From assembly GCA_030549775.1 (NCBI GenBank), contig CM060175.1, positions 43,651,415 to 43,715,414 on the forward strand: 64,000 nt of DNA, given 5' to 3'. This DNA is from Tamarix chinensis. Lineage: Eukaryota > Streptophyta > Magnoliopsida > Caryophyllales > Tamaricaceae. The translations under genes and the position numbers were made by a program. The notes below the pieces were generated by a model, which worked only from the letters and a program-made list of their open reading frames with translations, was not told the origin of the DNA and did not search any database. How positions within the stretch are numbered: position 1 is the first letter of the stretch; every line of letters begins with the position of its first letter. Shown here piece by piece: positions 47,002-58,130 of the stretch.

Positions 47002-47140
47002 GATTGACTACAGTTTATCAAAGAGAAGCTAGAGGAAGGAACTATCTGCCTACCTGAGCAGATGGCTGATGTTGGCCTCTCAAAATGATGTGAGGTTTTA
47101 GACAGCAAGTTGGGCATGATTGATATCTATACATCAATGC
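47002..47140 (+). pseudogene. copia RNase H remnant, right piece
   Basis: FIKEKLEEGTICLPEQMADV, then DSKLGMIDIYTSMRR, is the copia RNase H C-terminus, in line with the piece that stops at 40836. The polypurine-like GCGGAGGGA at 47129-47138 should precede the 3' LTR. Confidence 0.85.
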
Positions 47141-47420
47141 GGAGGGACAGTCAGACAACAGAATTTGTTTCATTATTTTTACTTGAACATTTATCCTGGA
47201 CTTGGTATATGTTCTAATGTTGTTGTTCCTATTTTCCTAGGGTTGTTGCCTAGGTCCTAGAGTTGTTTCTTGGTTTGTGGGAAACTCCAAATGGGCAGAG
47301 TAGTTATTATACTAGTGATTGTCTCAAACTGATAAATATCGTACGCTATTGTGGATTATATATGATTCATGTCAGAGAGGTATTTTTCACAAGTCCTAAA
47401 CCATTTGCCCTAGCTTGACA
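47141..47420 (+). mobile_element. 3' LTR remnant of the fragmented copia element
   Basis: GTTGTTCCTATTTTCCTAGG through TTGGTTTGTGGGAAACTCC (47222-47290) matches the 5' LTR at 32110-32190. 47395-47425 also resembles the beginning of that LTR (TTCACAAGTC...TTTGACATC near 31996-32028), so a piece of it may be rearranged here. Its ends are not clear. Confidence 0.55.
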
Positions 47421-47851
47421 TCCTACACCAGTTTAGAGTGAATGTATTACCTATAGAAACCAGGAACATTTTGGTGTTAATCATCCCCTCACACTAAGTC
47501 CTATATCCAATGGCCACTCTCTTACTAAGTCCCTGCCATAATCAGCTTCTCACTTACCTCCATCTACAACAGCGCTTAAATTGTAAATTTAACCTTGGAC
47601 CAAAGATGTTACATGACCATCCTATTACATGATTAGACTAACACATATGCCGAAGAAACATATGGTGAAAGGGCTTGCACCCGTATTTAGGATGTATTTC
47701 ATAGTATTTTATGCTCTAGTACAAAGTAGATATGAAACGAAGCCTTGTGATAATGGAATAAGCCCAATACATATTAGATGTTTAATCCATACACAAAATG
47801 TCTGATACATTTCTATTTTCTGATATTTTATCGTAAATTAATGATATTATA

Positions 47852-47857
47852 TTTATT
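47852..47857 (-). promoter_or_regulatory. candidate polyadenylation signal of gene 2
   Basis: AATAAA on the minus strand lies about 106 bases after the gene 2 stop codon, in AT-rich sequence. Position and motif fit; nothing further supports it. Confidence 0.45.
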
Positions 47858-47962
47858 GTGAAAATAAATTGTATCACAAAATATAATTTATCTTCAACAA
47901 GGACAGCATTAGTATGAATGTACAGAAACGGTAATCTCTTGTACAAAACAAACAAAAGCCTC

Positions 47963-48031
47963 TTACAATGGACCAAGCAATGTCAGGAAGCTGCGAAGTC
48001 CCAAATAGCTAGATGCAACTCTGGCAAAACT
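47963..48031 (-). CDS. gene 2, terminal exon (unrecognised host protein)
   Basis: The acceptor TTTTTCTTGTCAG is followed by 22 codons and a TAA stop. The peptide starts SFARVASSYLGLRSFLTLLG and ends PL. It begins at codon phase zero. The exon at 61427-61486 ends at phase zero, so the two can be joined without a shift. It looks like a true C-terminus: open, balanced in composition, unlike the AT-rich flanks, and followed by a plausible poly(A) signal. I do not recognise the family. Confidence 0.6.
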   Translation of the reverse strand, partial: SFARVASSYLGLRSFLTLLGPL

Positions 48032-48098
48032 CTGACAAGAAAAAGGCAAATGATAAATTTTTGCGCAAAAATAGTTGAGCAACAGAGATGAATTTGGT

Positions 48099-48122
48099 AA
48101 AAAAAAAAAAAAAAAAAAAAAA
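48099..48122 (+). repeat. poly(A) tract, 24 bases
   Basis: A pure A run just upstream (in gene 2 sense) of the terminal exon, inside the intron. On the gene's sense strand it is a T run about 70 bases before the acceptor. Confidence 0.9.
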
Positions 48123-48391
48123 CCAAAACAAAGGCATGTTCATGGTAAATTATTAACATAAGAACTAGTCTATCCAAATTTATGTATCACGAAGGTGTGT
48201 GAAATATCACAAGGAACACTGCAAAATCAAGAAGGATGAATGAAGCTATATCACTAGGTTTTATAACACTGCACCATTAAGCTACTAGATAATTTCACAT
48301 CAATCTGGTTATTTATTTGAATGACTTTTTGCAGAGGCTTCAGTTATTATAAGATTAATTAATACTGTAGATGTTTTTAGTGGATTAGTGA

Positions 48392-48729
48392 CGTAGGGCT
48401 AAACTCATAGCCTCGGGTATTCACACAAAACCACACTCAACTTCTTGCTAACTCTGAATTGAAAAGTAAAACCTAAGGTCATATTTATAGGTAAAACTAA
48501 TACCAAAATCTTACGTAATAAAATAAAATCTAAATGAATTAATATCTAATAAATAAAATCATATTAAGATAAAAAATAAACCAATAGTCTATATAATACT
48601 CATAGATCTCCTTATCATGCGACACCTATGGAAAGAGGCATATTCAATTATCCATATGGGTCTGAACCTCCTTTCTTATAGTTTGGGATCAGACTACAAG
48701 CCCTACAATGAAAAGGCACATAGACTACA
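48392..48729 (-). mobile_element. 3' LTR of gag-only element
   Basis: On the minus strand it begins TGTAGTCTATGTGCC and ends near CCCTACG. It aligns with 58131-59170: shared GAGGCATAT, TTAGATTTTATTTTATTA, TAAGATTTTGGTA and the end AGCCCTAC/TGCCTTACA. ACCTATAAATATGACC is TATA-like. The target duplication is no longer visible. Confidence 0.7.
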
Positions 48730-48779
48730 TTTTCCTCGCTAGTAAAAACCTCAACCTCGAACTTCGACCAACACCCCTC

Positions 48780-49140
48780 GATACTCATGGGTCCATAACA
48801 TCTTCAATCTTCATATGAGTCTAATTGAACACCATTCCTTGGAACCTAGACTAAATCATCCCAATCTTATTAGTAACTTCATTGTGGGTAGGACAATGTC
48901 TATCAATATGGCCACGCTCATCACAGATATAACATCTCATTGAATTGCAAACCATTAGGTGGACTAGTGGGCCACCAGTATGAATTTTTGAAAGATTGCT
49001 GCCAATAAGTAGCCTTTAGCTCTACATCCCAAGCAACTGAGGTAACATGGTTAACTGAACAGAAATTTCATCCCTTTCGAACAAAATATCTTCACAAAGA
49101 TCACCATCGAATTCTCTTGAAGAGTACACCTCGCAGCAAG
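48780..49140 (-). pseudogene. gag remnant with CCHC zinc knuckle
   Basis: On the minus strand 48885-48940 encodes MRCYICDERGHIDRHCP, a perfect CX2CX4HX4C knuckle, with stops on both sides. It lies only 155 bases from the 3' LTR, leaving no room for pol. The N-terminal gag half is at 57.0-57.2 kb, across the nested insertions. Confidence 0.75.
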
Positions 49141-49158
49141 TTTTTTTTGGTAAATAAT

Positions 49159-49432
49159 TGTTGAAGAATTGACCATTGACTACCAATGTAGATATTATAA
49201 GAAGATAAAAAAAAGCTACCTAAGACTTGGTGTCAAGTGAGTTAGTCAAAAATATTAGCTGGTATATTAAATCCAGATTATTAGGAATTAGTTAGTATCT
49301 TTTTCTTTTCTTAAAAGTTAGGCAGAGTCGGCCATCTGCAAGGTTATATATACGTGTATAATCTGGTGTACTGAGTATCGAATAAATAAGAAAGAAAAGA
49401 GAGAATCGATCATTAAAAACTCTGTTTTTACA
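49159..49432 (+). repeat. 5' LTR of complete copia element
   Basis: It runs from TGTTGAAGAATTGACC to CTGTTTTTACA and aligns along its whole length with 53775-54074. ATAAT precedes it (49154-49158) and follows the other LTR (54075-54079). TTATATATACGTG near 49345 is TATA-like. It keeps a short GAGTCGGCCATCTGC segment that the 3' LTR has lost. Confidence 0.95.
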
Positions 49433-49446
49433 GGGTATCAAAGCCC
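49433..49446 (+). other. primer-binding site of the copia element
   Basis: GGGTATCAAAGCCC directly follows the LTR end TTTTTACA. Apart from two changes it fits the tRNA-Met-type site of plant copia elements. Confidence 0.8.
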
Positions 49447-49469
49447 AGTTACTTCAGCCGTCAACCCAA

Positions 49470-50527
49470 AACATGATGGATGCTACTTCTCAATCCTCTA
49501 AGAGTGAACCTCACCTTATAACTCGAAACATACTAGAAAATCATCCAATCAGATCACAACAATTAGGCTGAATGGTGATAATTTTCTCCAATAGTCTCAA
49601 TCTGTTCGTATGTATCTCAGACAAGGAGGAAAGATAGGCTACATCACAGAAGATAATAAACAGCCTGACATGAAGGATCCATCCTATGCTAGTTGGGAGG
49701 CTTAAAATTCCATAGTAACAACGTGATTGGTTAATTCTACGGCTGAAGAGATAGGTTCTAATTATCTCCATAATTCTACAACAAAAGAATTATGGGAAAA
49801 TGTCTCACTAATGTACTCTAACTTAGGGATTCAATCTCAAGTTTATGAATTAACCCTTCAACTTGGAGATATTCGCCAAGGTGAAGTATCTGTAACTAAA
49901 TACTTTAACCATCTTAAAAGAATTTGGCAAGACCTGGACATTTTCAATGATTACAAGTGGAAGTCACCCGAGGACTGCAAGCATTACAAGAAGATGGTGG
50001 ATGAAAACTGAGTATTTAAGTTACATGCAGGCTTAAACATTGAATTTGATGAGGTTAGAGGTCAAATTATTGGAAGAAATCCTCTAACTCCAATAAGTGA
50101 GGTATTTGTAGAGGTTCGTAGAGAAGAAAGTAGAAGGCAAGTGGTGCTTGGAAAGAAAGCTATTGGAACAATCGATTCTATAGAAGGATCATCTCTAGCT
50201 ATCCCTAAGGCTCAAGTCAGTAAAAAATTCACACAGAATCAATGGATTGACAAGAATAACCTGCGCTGCAATTGTTGTGGGAAACCTCGCCACACCAGAG
50301 TAACTTGTTACAAGTTAAATGGTAAACCATCCAGAGTGAATAAATCCGATCAGCCACACACGCCCAAGGCTAATGAGGCTGAGTCATGTATTCTAAGTAA
50401 AGAACAATTAGAGAAACTTCTTAAACTGCAAAAATCAAATTCTTCACCTAATACTCTTGTCGGATCTGTGGGACAAACAAGTAGTAATTCTCTGGCATTC
50501 TCAGTTCTAGGAAAATATAATCCCTAG
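49470..50527 (+). pseudogene. copia gag (UBN2 and zinc knuckle), broken
   Basis: The frame 49727-50011 carries the UBN2 core (TTKELWENVSLMYSN, VYELTLQLGDIRQGEVSVTK, FNHLKRIWQDLD). A stop after VDEN separates it from KLHAGLNIEFDEVRGQIIGR. The frame 50141-50527 has the knuckle CNCCGKPRHTRVTCY (CX2CX4HX4C; the usual glycine-histidine is arginine-histidine). It would have made the particle protein. Confidence 0.92.
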
Positions 50528-50934
50528 ATCATAGATCAAGGGCATCAGATCATATGACAAGTTGCCCTTACTCCTTTAATTGCTACTATCCATGTTCTAG
50601 TATTGATAGAATAGCTGATGGTAGTTTTTCATCTATTGCTGGAAAAGGAAACATTAAAGTTTCATATATCATTACCTTACATTCTGTTCTACATGTTCCA
50701 AAACTTGCCTGCAATCTCCTATCCGTAAGCAAATTATCTAGAGACACTAAATTCACCACAATTTTTCTTTCTTCCATCTATGCTTTTCAAGACCAGAACT
50801 CGAGGAAGACAATTGGAACTGCTAGAGAGATAAATGAACTCTACTACTTTGATGAAACTTCTTCCAATTATAAAAGGACTCAAGGGTTAATTACTACAAG
50901 TTCAAGCTCTATCTATGACCAAATTATGTTATAA
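50528..50934 (+). pseudogene. copia protease remnant
   Basis: The active-site segment near 50530-50560 reads IID in one frame and SRASDHMTSCP in the next, so the D-S/T-G triad is broken by a small deletion and a G-to-R change. Downstream ADGSFSSIAGKGNIKVS and LHSVLHVPKLACNLLSVSKL are typical copia strings before the integrase. Confidence 0.9.
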
Positions 50935-51880
50935 CATAGAAGGCTAGGACATCCTAGTTTTTCCTATCTCAAACACTTGTTCCCTAAAATATTTAAATGA
51001 ATTAATTGTTCAAATATCCATTGTGAGGCTCGTCACTTGGCTAAATATCATCGCATTTCTTTTCCTATAAAATCCTATTCTAGTTCCAAACCATTTTATC
51101 TTATTCATAGTGATGTTTGGGGTCTATCTAAGGTTAATACTCTTTCTAGAAAAAAATGGTATGTCGACTTTCAATGATGATCATGCTAGAACTTGTTGGG
51201 TTTAGTTGTTAGAAAAAATTTGAAGTTGAACAAAGATTTAAGGATTTTTTTCCCCATGATTAAAAATCAGTTTCAAACCAAGATTAGTATACCACGATCA
51301 GATAATGGGACTAAGTACTTTCATTAATATTTCAGAACTTTCTTAACCTATAAAGGAATTATTCATCAATCAACTTGTCGAGACACACCTCAACAAAATG
51401 GAATTGCAGAAAGAAAAAATAGGCACCTTCTAGAAGTAGCTAGAGCTATTATGTTCTCTATGAATGTTCCTAAATATCTTTAAAATGCTCGTCTTACTGC
51501 CTGCTATCTAATAAATAGAATGCCATCTTGAGTCTTAAATTTTGAAACGACACTAAAGGTTCTAAACAACTGCTTTTCCAATATCTCAATCTCCCTTTAT
51601 GAGTATTTGGTTGTGTTTGTTATGTTTATAACCAAATGTTTTTTTATCAAAGTTGGATCCAAAAGCTGAAAAATGTATTTTCCCAGGTTATGCGTCTAAT
51701 AAAAAAGGATACAAGTGATTTAACCTGGTTACAAAGAAATTTTTTTAGAGCATAGATGTCCATTTTGTTGAGAACCAATCTTTTTTCCATAAAAATTCTC
51801 TTCAGGGGGCAAACGCTGATAAGGAAGATGATTTTTGGGAAACTATGCATATTTTACCTTCTTTTTAAGAGCCTTTGATT
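50935..51880 (+). pseudogene. copia integrase remnant
   Basis: A decayed RLGHPSF zinc-finger start, then a core with [21 protein letters not shown] (51380-51440) and LINRMPS are the DDE integrase signature region. DPKAEKCIFPGYASNKKGYK at 51650-51710 marks its C-terminal end. Several stops and shifts are present. Confidence 0.9.
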
Positions 51881-52289
51881 GAAACAATATCAAAAATAGT
51901 GTAAGCTAGTGATATTGTATCAGAAACAGGGGAAGAAGTTATGTATCATAGCCCTAAGCTCTAGGTTTATGCCAAGAAGAATTTTCACAAATGTACTGAT
52001 GATCCAATCATTACTCAAGCAGAAGCTCAATTCGATTCCCCAAGTAAAGATCTTATAACTCAGAGTAATCCTTCATTTATTCATATTTCTCCTCTATCTA
52101 CTGATATAACTCATTTATCCACTTCTAATCTTAAAATTCCAATTGCTTTAAGAAAAGGTATCCGAAAATCCCCAAAACACCCTATTACAAACTACCAGTC
52201 TTTTGAAAAATTATCCCATTCTCATAGAGCTTTTGTGTCTAGGATCACTAATCTATTTGTGCCCAGAAATGTACAGGAAGCATTAGATG

Positions 52290-53150
52290 ATTCAAATTGG
52301 AAGAATGGTTGTGATAGAATAGATGAATGCTCTTAAGAAAAATAACACATGGAGCATTGTTCTGATGCAAATGGGTATTCGCAATGAAGTGCAAGGTCGA
52401 TGGAAGTGTAGAAAGATACAGAGTGAGACTTGTAGTGAAAGGATTTACTCAAACTCATGGCATAGACTATCAAGAGACTTTTCTCCCCGTTGCTGAGATT
52501 AATTCTATAAGAATTATTCTTTTCCTCGCAGTCAATTACAACTGGCCACTTTATTAATTGGATATAAAAAATGTCTTCCTGAATAGAGACTTACATGAAG
52601 AAGTCCACATGGATCTACCACCTAGATTTGAAGAAAGCCTCGGAAGAGGTAAAGTTTGCATGTTGAGAAAATCTTTATATGGGCTAAAGCAATCACCGAG
52701 AGCCTAGTTTGAGTGATTTGGAAATGCAGTAAGGCATGGCTTTACAAAGTCAAGTTGATCACATTATTTTTTGAGCATTCCATTTAAGAGAAAATAGGTA
52801 TCTTGATAGTTTATATAGATGATATTATCATGACTGGGGATGACGTGTATGAGATTCACATAATAAAAAATAAGCTGGAGGCTGAATTCAAAATCAAGGA
52901 CCTTGCGAAGCTTAAATATTTTCTTGGGATGTAATTTGCAAGATCAAAAGAGGGAATTTTCATCAACCAACACAAATACATTTTAGATTTACTCAAAGAG
53001 ACGGGGATCTTAGGTTCTAAAGTTGCAGGAACTCCAACAGATCCAAATGTTAAACTAAAAGTAGTAGAAGCAAATGAGGCGGTGGATTGAGAACGCTACC
53101 GAAGATTAGTTGGGAGATTAATTTACCTTTCACACACATGACTTATTATA
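52290..53150 (+). pseudogene. copia reverse transcriptase remnant
   Basis: YRVRLVVKGFTQTHGIDYQE, then LDIKNVFLN, MDLPPRFEE, LYGLKQSPRA and YIDDIIMTG (the catalytic pair is kept, near 52811-52840) follow in RT order. KYFLGM- and GTPTDPNVKL-like strings lie toward RNase H. Frameshifts separate these blocks. Confidence 0.92.
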
Positions 53151-53159
53151 ACATTTGCA

Positions 53160-53767
53160 GTGAGTGTAGTCGGTCAGTTTATGCATTCACTTAGAACTAC
53201 TCATTTTGAAGCAATGCTTAGAATTTTAAGATATCTTAAAGGAACTCTATGGAAAAACGTCTTGTTCAAAAATAGGGGTCATGTCCAAATTGAAGCCTTA
53301 ATAGATGTAGATTGGGCGGGAGATATAAATGATAGAAAGTCTACCTCAAGTTACTGCATTTTTGTAGGAGGATATTTGGTTATTTGGAGGTGCAAAAAGC
53401 AAATTGTTGTGGCAAGGAGTAGTGCAAAGGCAAATTTCGTGCTGTTGCTCATGGATTTTGTGAGGTGTTATAGGTTAAAAGACCTCTAAATTTACTAAAG
53501 ATTCATACGCCTATACCTGTGAAAGTCTATTGTAATAACAAATCAGCTATTTCAATAACTCATAACATAGTACTACATGATAGAACGAAGCATGTAGAAG
53601 TGGACAAACACTTCATCAAGAAGAAGATAGACAGTGGAATAATTTGCATGCCGTACGTGCCCACTATTAGTCAAATAGCATACATACTCACCAAAGGGCT
53701 TCCTAAGACACAACATCATAAATTAGTCAACAAGCTTGCCGTGAATGATATTTTCATGCCAACTTGA
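53160..53767 (+). pseudogene. copia RNase H remnant
   Basis: Two frames, 53160-53489 and 53519-53767, hold HFEAMLRILRYLKGTLW, DVDWAGDINDRKSTSSYCIF, then VYCNNKSAISITHN, HDRTKHVEVDKHFI and the end QIAYILTKGL. This is the full RNase H of a copia element with one stop and shift between the halves. Confidence 0.93.
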
Positions 53768-53774
53768 GGGGGAG
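53766..53774 (+). other. polypurine tract
   Basis: GAGGGGGAG lies immediately before the 3' LTR, the usual plus-strand primer position. Confidence 0.85.
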
Positions 53775-54074
53775 TGTTGAAGGATTAACCATTGACTACT
53801 AGTGTAGATATTATAGGAAGATAAAAAAGTTGTATCCTAAGACTTTGTGTTGAGGGAGTTAGTCAACCATATTAGCTAAAATATTAAATGTTGAGGGAGT
53901 TAGTCAACCATATTAGCTAAAATATTAAATCCAGACTATTAGGAATTAGTTAATATTTTTTATCTTTTCCCAAAAGTTGCAAGTTTATATATATGTGTAT
54001 ATTATGGTGTACCGAGTATCAAATAAATAAAAAAGAAAAAAGAGTATTGATCGTTAAAACTCTCTGTTTTTACA
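53775..54074 (+). repeat. 3' LTR of complete copia element
   Basis: It begins TGTTGAAGGATTAACC and ends CTCTGTTTTTACA. It contains a 41-base tandem duplication (53848-53929) that the 5' LTR lacks, so that change arose after insertion. Confidence 0.95.
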
Positions 54075-54239
54075 ATAATAATGATTTTATTAATACCAAA
54101 GTGCATTATGTACATCAAAATTTTTCCATAAACTCCCTTAGGAAAAAAATCAAAAGTACATAAAACTTTGCTATACATCAGTTGCCTCGTAGCTCTACTA
54201 AAACGTGTATGAATCTCCAAAATTGTGTTGTTATAATCT

Positions 54240-56520
54240 TTCTTGGGTGAGTTACTTAGTTCTGAAATATTACTCCATTTCTTTCCCTACATGTTCTATA
54301 TACCACCACCATAATTGTTGCTCTTACAACTTCCATCAAGCCTCTCCTTTTTGTTGTCATGTTGAGCCATCTTGTAAGTAAACCCAGCCCAACTACTAGG
54401 TTGATAGCGGATTCATAGCCAAGTAGAACAACATTGCCAACAAGTACGAGCAAAATCACATTGAGTGAGTAAATGGTTGAGATCCTCCATTTTAAGGTTA
54501 CAAATTCCACACCTATCATCCTATGTAATCCCCCATGATTGAAGTTTGCTTTTTGTCAGTAAAGCAGCATGACACATAAGCCATGATCAGCTTATGCCTT
54601 GGGAGACCATCGTGATACCAAACTACAAGGTCCCAAGGCTTCCTGCTATCTCAGGATCGAATTAATTCATATATCTTTCGGCTACTATATTGCCCATTAT
54701 GAATACATGCACTAGATTCAATGTCAGAAGTAGAGTGCTCCTCGAACTCGTTAGGTTCTTCAAACTCCAAGGGTGGTGAGCTTTACTTTGGAAGCTCTCC
54801 ACAACCACACCTGTGATATATGCTTCATAAATCCACTTTATCCAGAGAATCTCTCCATGCTCCACTATCTGCTAAAGATATTTCCCAACAACTACTCTAT
54901 TACACCATAAAAATGATAGATGCCCACACCTCCTTCATCCTTTGGTAGGCACATTTTCTCTCATACTAATAGTTTCAACTCGCTTCAAAACCTTTTTTAC
55001 AAGTAAAAACACTTGAGCCCAAAAATGATGGATTCCCATGAGGACTAAATTAATGAGTTGCAGTCTCCCAACACGGCTCAAGTGCTTGGTTGTTCAGTCG
55101 GTAAATTTTGGTACCATCTTATCTATTAGGGGGTGGGTTAATGGATTGACAATGATGCACTAGGCAAAGGTATACCTAGGTATCTAAAGGGTGACCAGCC
55201 TTTTGTATGTCTCATTATTTCAAGAATTTGCCTCGTTATAGTAGGGCTAACACCACCAAAGTAGGCATAGCACTTAGTTAGGTTTGCTTTGAGATCAAAT
55301 ACTTAAGCAAGCTCTTCTAACTTCCCCATTAACAATCTAGTGAATTTGGTATTACCTATGTTGAAGATTAGTAGATCATCAGCAAAACAGAGATCTATCA
55401 ACATGACATTACAACATCCAAGGTGTTTAATAAATTCGGGTAAATCTCATAGTTGATGTAGGCTTCTGTGCAAACACTCCATTCCCATGGCAAAAATATA
55501 CATAGTTATGGGGTCATCTTGCCTCAATCCTCTTTTACTGGCAAAAGGAGCCAGGGAACCATGTACATTCAAAGAGAGTCTAACTGTGGTAACACATTAC
55601 ATCACTCGAGTCACAAAAAACTATGGAAAACCATAAGCCAAGAGTATTTGTCTCAAAAAAGGCCACTCCATGCTATGATAGGCCTTCTATATATACACTT
55701 TAAGCATTAATTTTAGGAGTCACTTGCTTCCTATTATAGTGCTTGGTCAGTTCATAGGCCATTAGCACATTGCTACTCGATGTCATCTCTTAACAAAAGC
55801 ATCTTGCAATCAATCCACAATCTCAGGTAACACCTCTTGCATTCTGCTAGTTAATGTCATGGAAATAATTTTATACAGCAGATTGCAATCAGCCTAAAAT
55901 CCCTATATTTCATGGCATTTGGAATTTTCAGAATCAAAGTAATTGAGGTGTTATTTACCTCAACAGGTTCCAAAGCACCAGAATTCTCTTAATGCAGCTT
56001 TGATGCCTATGCCTACAACATGCCAATGTTTTTTGTAGAAATAAGGGTGGAGCCCGTCACGTCCAGGACTCTTCAAATAACCCACAGAGAAAACTGCAGC
56101 CTTTACTCCCTCATCAACAAAAATCTACTTTGATTTGATAAGCTTCTCTGTCTGCATAGAGTTGAGTCAATTCCCAACATATGATGGTTGCAGGTATCGA
56201 GCAATGCCTTATAAAAGGCCACCATCTCCTTGCTAATCAAATCTCCAGTTACATCTTGCCCATCTTCCACCGGGATCCTATGAATCCTACTATAGGTATG
56301 ACTCCCTTCCACATTTGTGAAAAAGCAATGGTTATTTTGGTCACCCAATTGTATATAATCTATATGGGTTTTTTGCTGATAATAAGATCTTCCTCTCTTC
56401 CGCTCTATCTACTTCTCTTCCTCCGATTAATTGTTCATCTAAAGGGTTTTCTTGCAGTTGCAGCTTCACTGCTTCCTATTGCATACGTTCTTGCTCTTTC
56501 TAGGTAATGACATGTCCCCA
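54240..56520 (-). pseudogene. LINE RT and zf-RVT remnant
   Basis: On the minus strand: GDQNNHCFFTNVEGSHTYSR and RIHRIPVEDGQDVTGD (linker before RT), KSPGRDGLHPYFYK, CFADDLLIFN (catalytic pair kept, near 55375-55395), FRYLGIPLP, then zf-RVT-side strings ending RTCRERNGVIFQN at 54256. Many stops and shifts show long decay. Sequence differs clearly from the LINE at 41-46 kb, so it is another lineage. Confidence 0.88.
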
Positions 56521-56629
56521 AGTAAGTTGTTTTAGTTTCTGTTTCAAAATTTTCAACTAATTTTCAACTTCAACTTCTGAATCACTCTAACATCACAGCA
56601 AGTTTCTAATACTCCCAGCCATAGTATTA

Positions 56630-56915
56630 AAAACATGATCAGACTGTCGATCTGACCAGTGAATCAGCAAACCAGTCTGTTCACTAGTACAATTCCATGT
56701 AGCAATTCTCTGAAACTCAAAACTAGTGAAAATTACCAGTTGAAACATATGAACCGCTCAAAATCAACCAAAAAAACAATCAGGGTGGATTTGAATATAG
56801 TTTAATTTTTTACATATTTCATATTTTTTTACCTAATATGTACTACTAGTTCAACTACTAAACTAATAAATCAATAATGGTACTAGTTCTATTTTTAAAA
56901 TTATGATCCCAGGTA
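56630..56915. mobile_element. possible MITE with AAAAC/GTTTT-type ends
   Basis: ATAGTATTAAAAACATGATCA at the left faces CTATTTTTAAAATTATGATCC at the right, weakly inverted. Inside are GAACCG, ACCAGT and CAACTACTAAACT words of a kind I associate with small plant DNA elements. No target duplication was settled. Confidence 0.35.
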
Positions 56916-56989
56916 TATGACTCAACATCTTGACTCTCCATAGATAACTTGCATGCTTGTTGATAGGTATGAATTTGGCAACCATTAAC

Positions 56990-58110
56990 CATCTTAGTTG
57001 ACCCTAATCAACAACTGGATCAAGCTAATGGAATCTGAGGCTGAAGTAAGTGGCAGCCATTTAACCTTTTTCCTCCTCCAAGACCTTTCAATGCAAAAAT
57101 ATTTTCAACCATGTTGAACCATTTAAATAGCTTATCCCGGTCTTCTTCTCCGTCCAATCCAGAAGGACAAACTTCACACCATAGCTAGCTGGGAATTATG
57201 GCTGATGATGTGTAGTTAGAACTCAGATAAAGCACTATGTATTTGAAAAACGGTGAAAAGTAGGCAAAGCAAGAAGATCTAAATCTTTGAGGCCCTTTTG
57301 ATTAGCACACTCCCTGAATGTGGAGAAGGAACAAAATCTCCTTAACATCATTCTGAAGCAATTACTTTTTCATGCATATTTTTTGCCTCAAATATTTGAT
57401 CAACCTTCAGCTTTTAGGCCTAACATTGTTCATTCTTGAACATGGTGAATAACAAAAATAACAATAATAAAATAAACTTTCATTTTAAACTATTGACTAT
57501 TTTTTTATTTTTTCTTTCTTTTCCCTAATAAGCAAACTTAAACATTGTAACTCTTTCTTTCCAAAATAGAAAAAGAACTAAGATTTAAAACATGAGTTTC
57601 TTCTCTTTGTACCTATAGTGGTTGGATCTAGCAGTGGACACTACTGGTGCCTTCAAGCATCGACCTCACTAGTGTTGCAAGCCAACAACAACACAAGCCA
57701 AGGTCAAAACTGATCTGGCAATGACCAATGTGTAGAATAGACAATGCTGGAAAGAAGGGCAACAACAATGGCTTAATCTCCCGAACGGCAATGAGCATGT
57801 TGGTGGGTGGGAATCAGTGAGGGTAGAGCAGCAACCGTCGAGGTTATGCAACAATAACACTGAGATCTGGTAGTGCTTGATATGATGGTGTGTGAAGGAC
57901 ATTAAGGTTATCTAGTGGACATTATTGAGGGTTCTAGCGCACACCGACGTTGATTGGTAGCAAGGAAAATGGGAGCTATGATAGAGTTTAAGGTTACGGC
58001 TTGTCATGTTTGTAATTTGCTTGAGAGTTACACCATCAAATTTTAGGACCATTTTTTCTTTAGCGTGCATAGTAGGTTCTAACATCAAATTGACGACCCA
58101 GATTGAGTTT
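56990..58110 (-). pseudogene. gag N-terminal half of gag-only LTR element
   Basis: On the minus strand 57040-57180 reads CPSGLDGEEDRDKLFKWFNM and then VENIFALKGL, the start of a retrotransposon gag domain. Between it and the primer site (58111) lies a leader with the open frame 57912-58118. It is interrupted downstream by the LINE at 56595. Confidence 0.65.
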
Positions 58111-58126
58111 GGGCTCAAATACCAAA
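58111..58126 (-). other. primer-binding site of gag-only element
   Basis: On the minus strand TTTGGTATTTGAGCCC follows the LTR end CCTTACA after four bases. It resembles TTGGTATCAGAGCCC with two changes. Confidence 0.65.
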
Positions 58127-58130
58127 CTAA

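Larger units (their letters stand above)
49159..54074 (+). mobile_element. complete Ty1/copia element, non-functional
   Basis: The 4.9-kb element has two LTRs, a 5-bp duplication ATAAT, a primer site, gag, protease, integrase, RT, RNase H and a polypurine tract in copia order. Every protein region has stops or shifts. The LTRs differ at many positions (over a tenth by eye), so the insertion is old, but younger than the LINE that holds it. Confidence 0.95.
49141..56595 (-). mobile_element. decayed, 5'-truncated LINE carrying a copia insertion
   Basis: The minus-strand body is 54075-56595. Its 3' tail continues left of the copia element to eight T at 49141-49148 (a poly(A) tail on the minus strand). 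CAGCAAG at 49134-49140 and 56596-56602 may be its target duplication. The copia element (49159-54074) sits in the LINE 3' tail. The endonuclease region and ORF1 are absent, as in most 5'-truncated LINEs. Confidence 0.7.
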
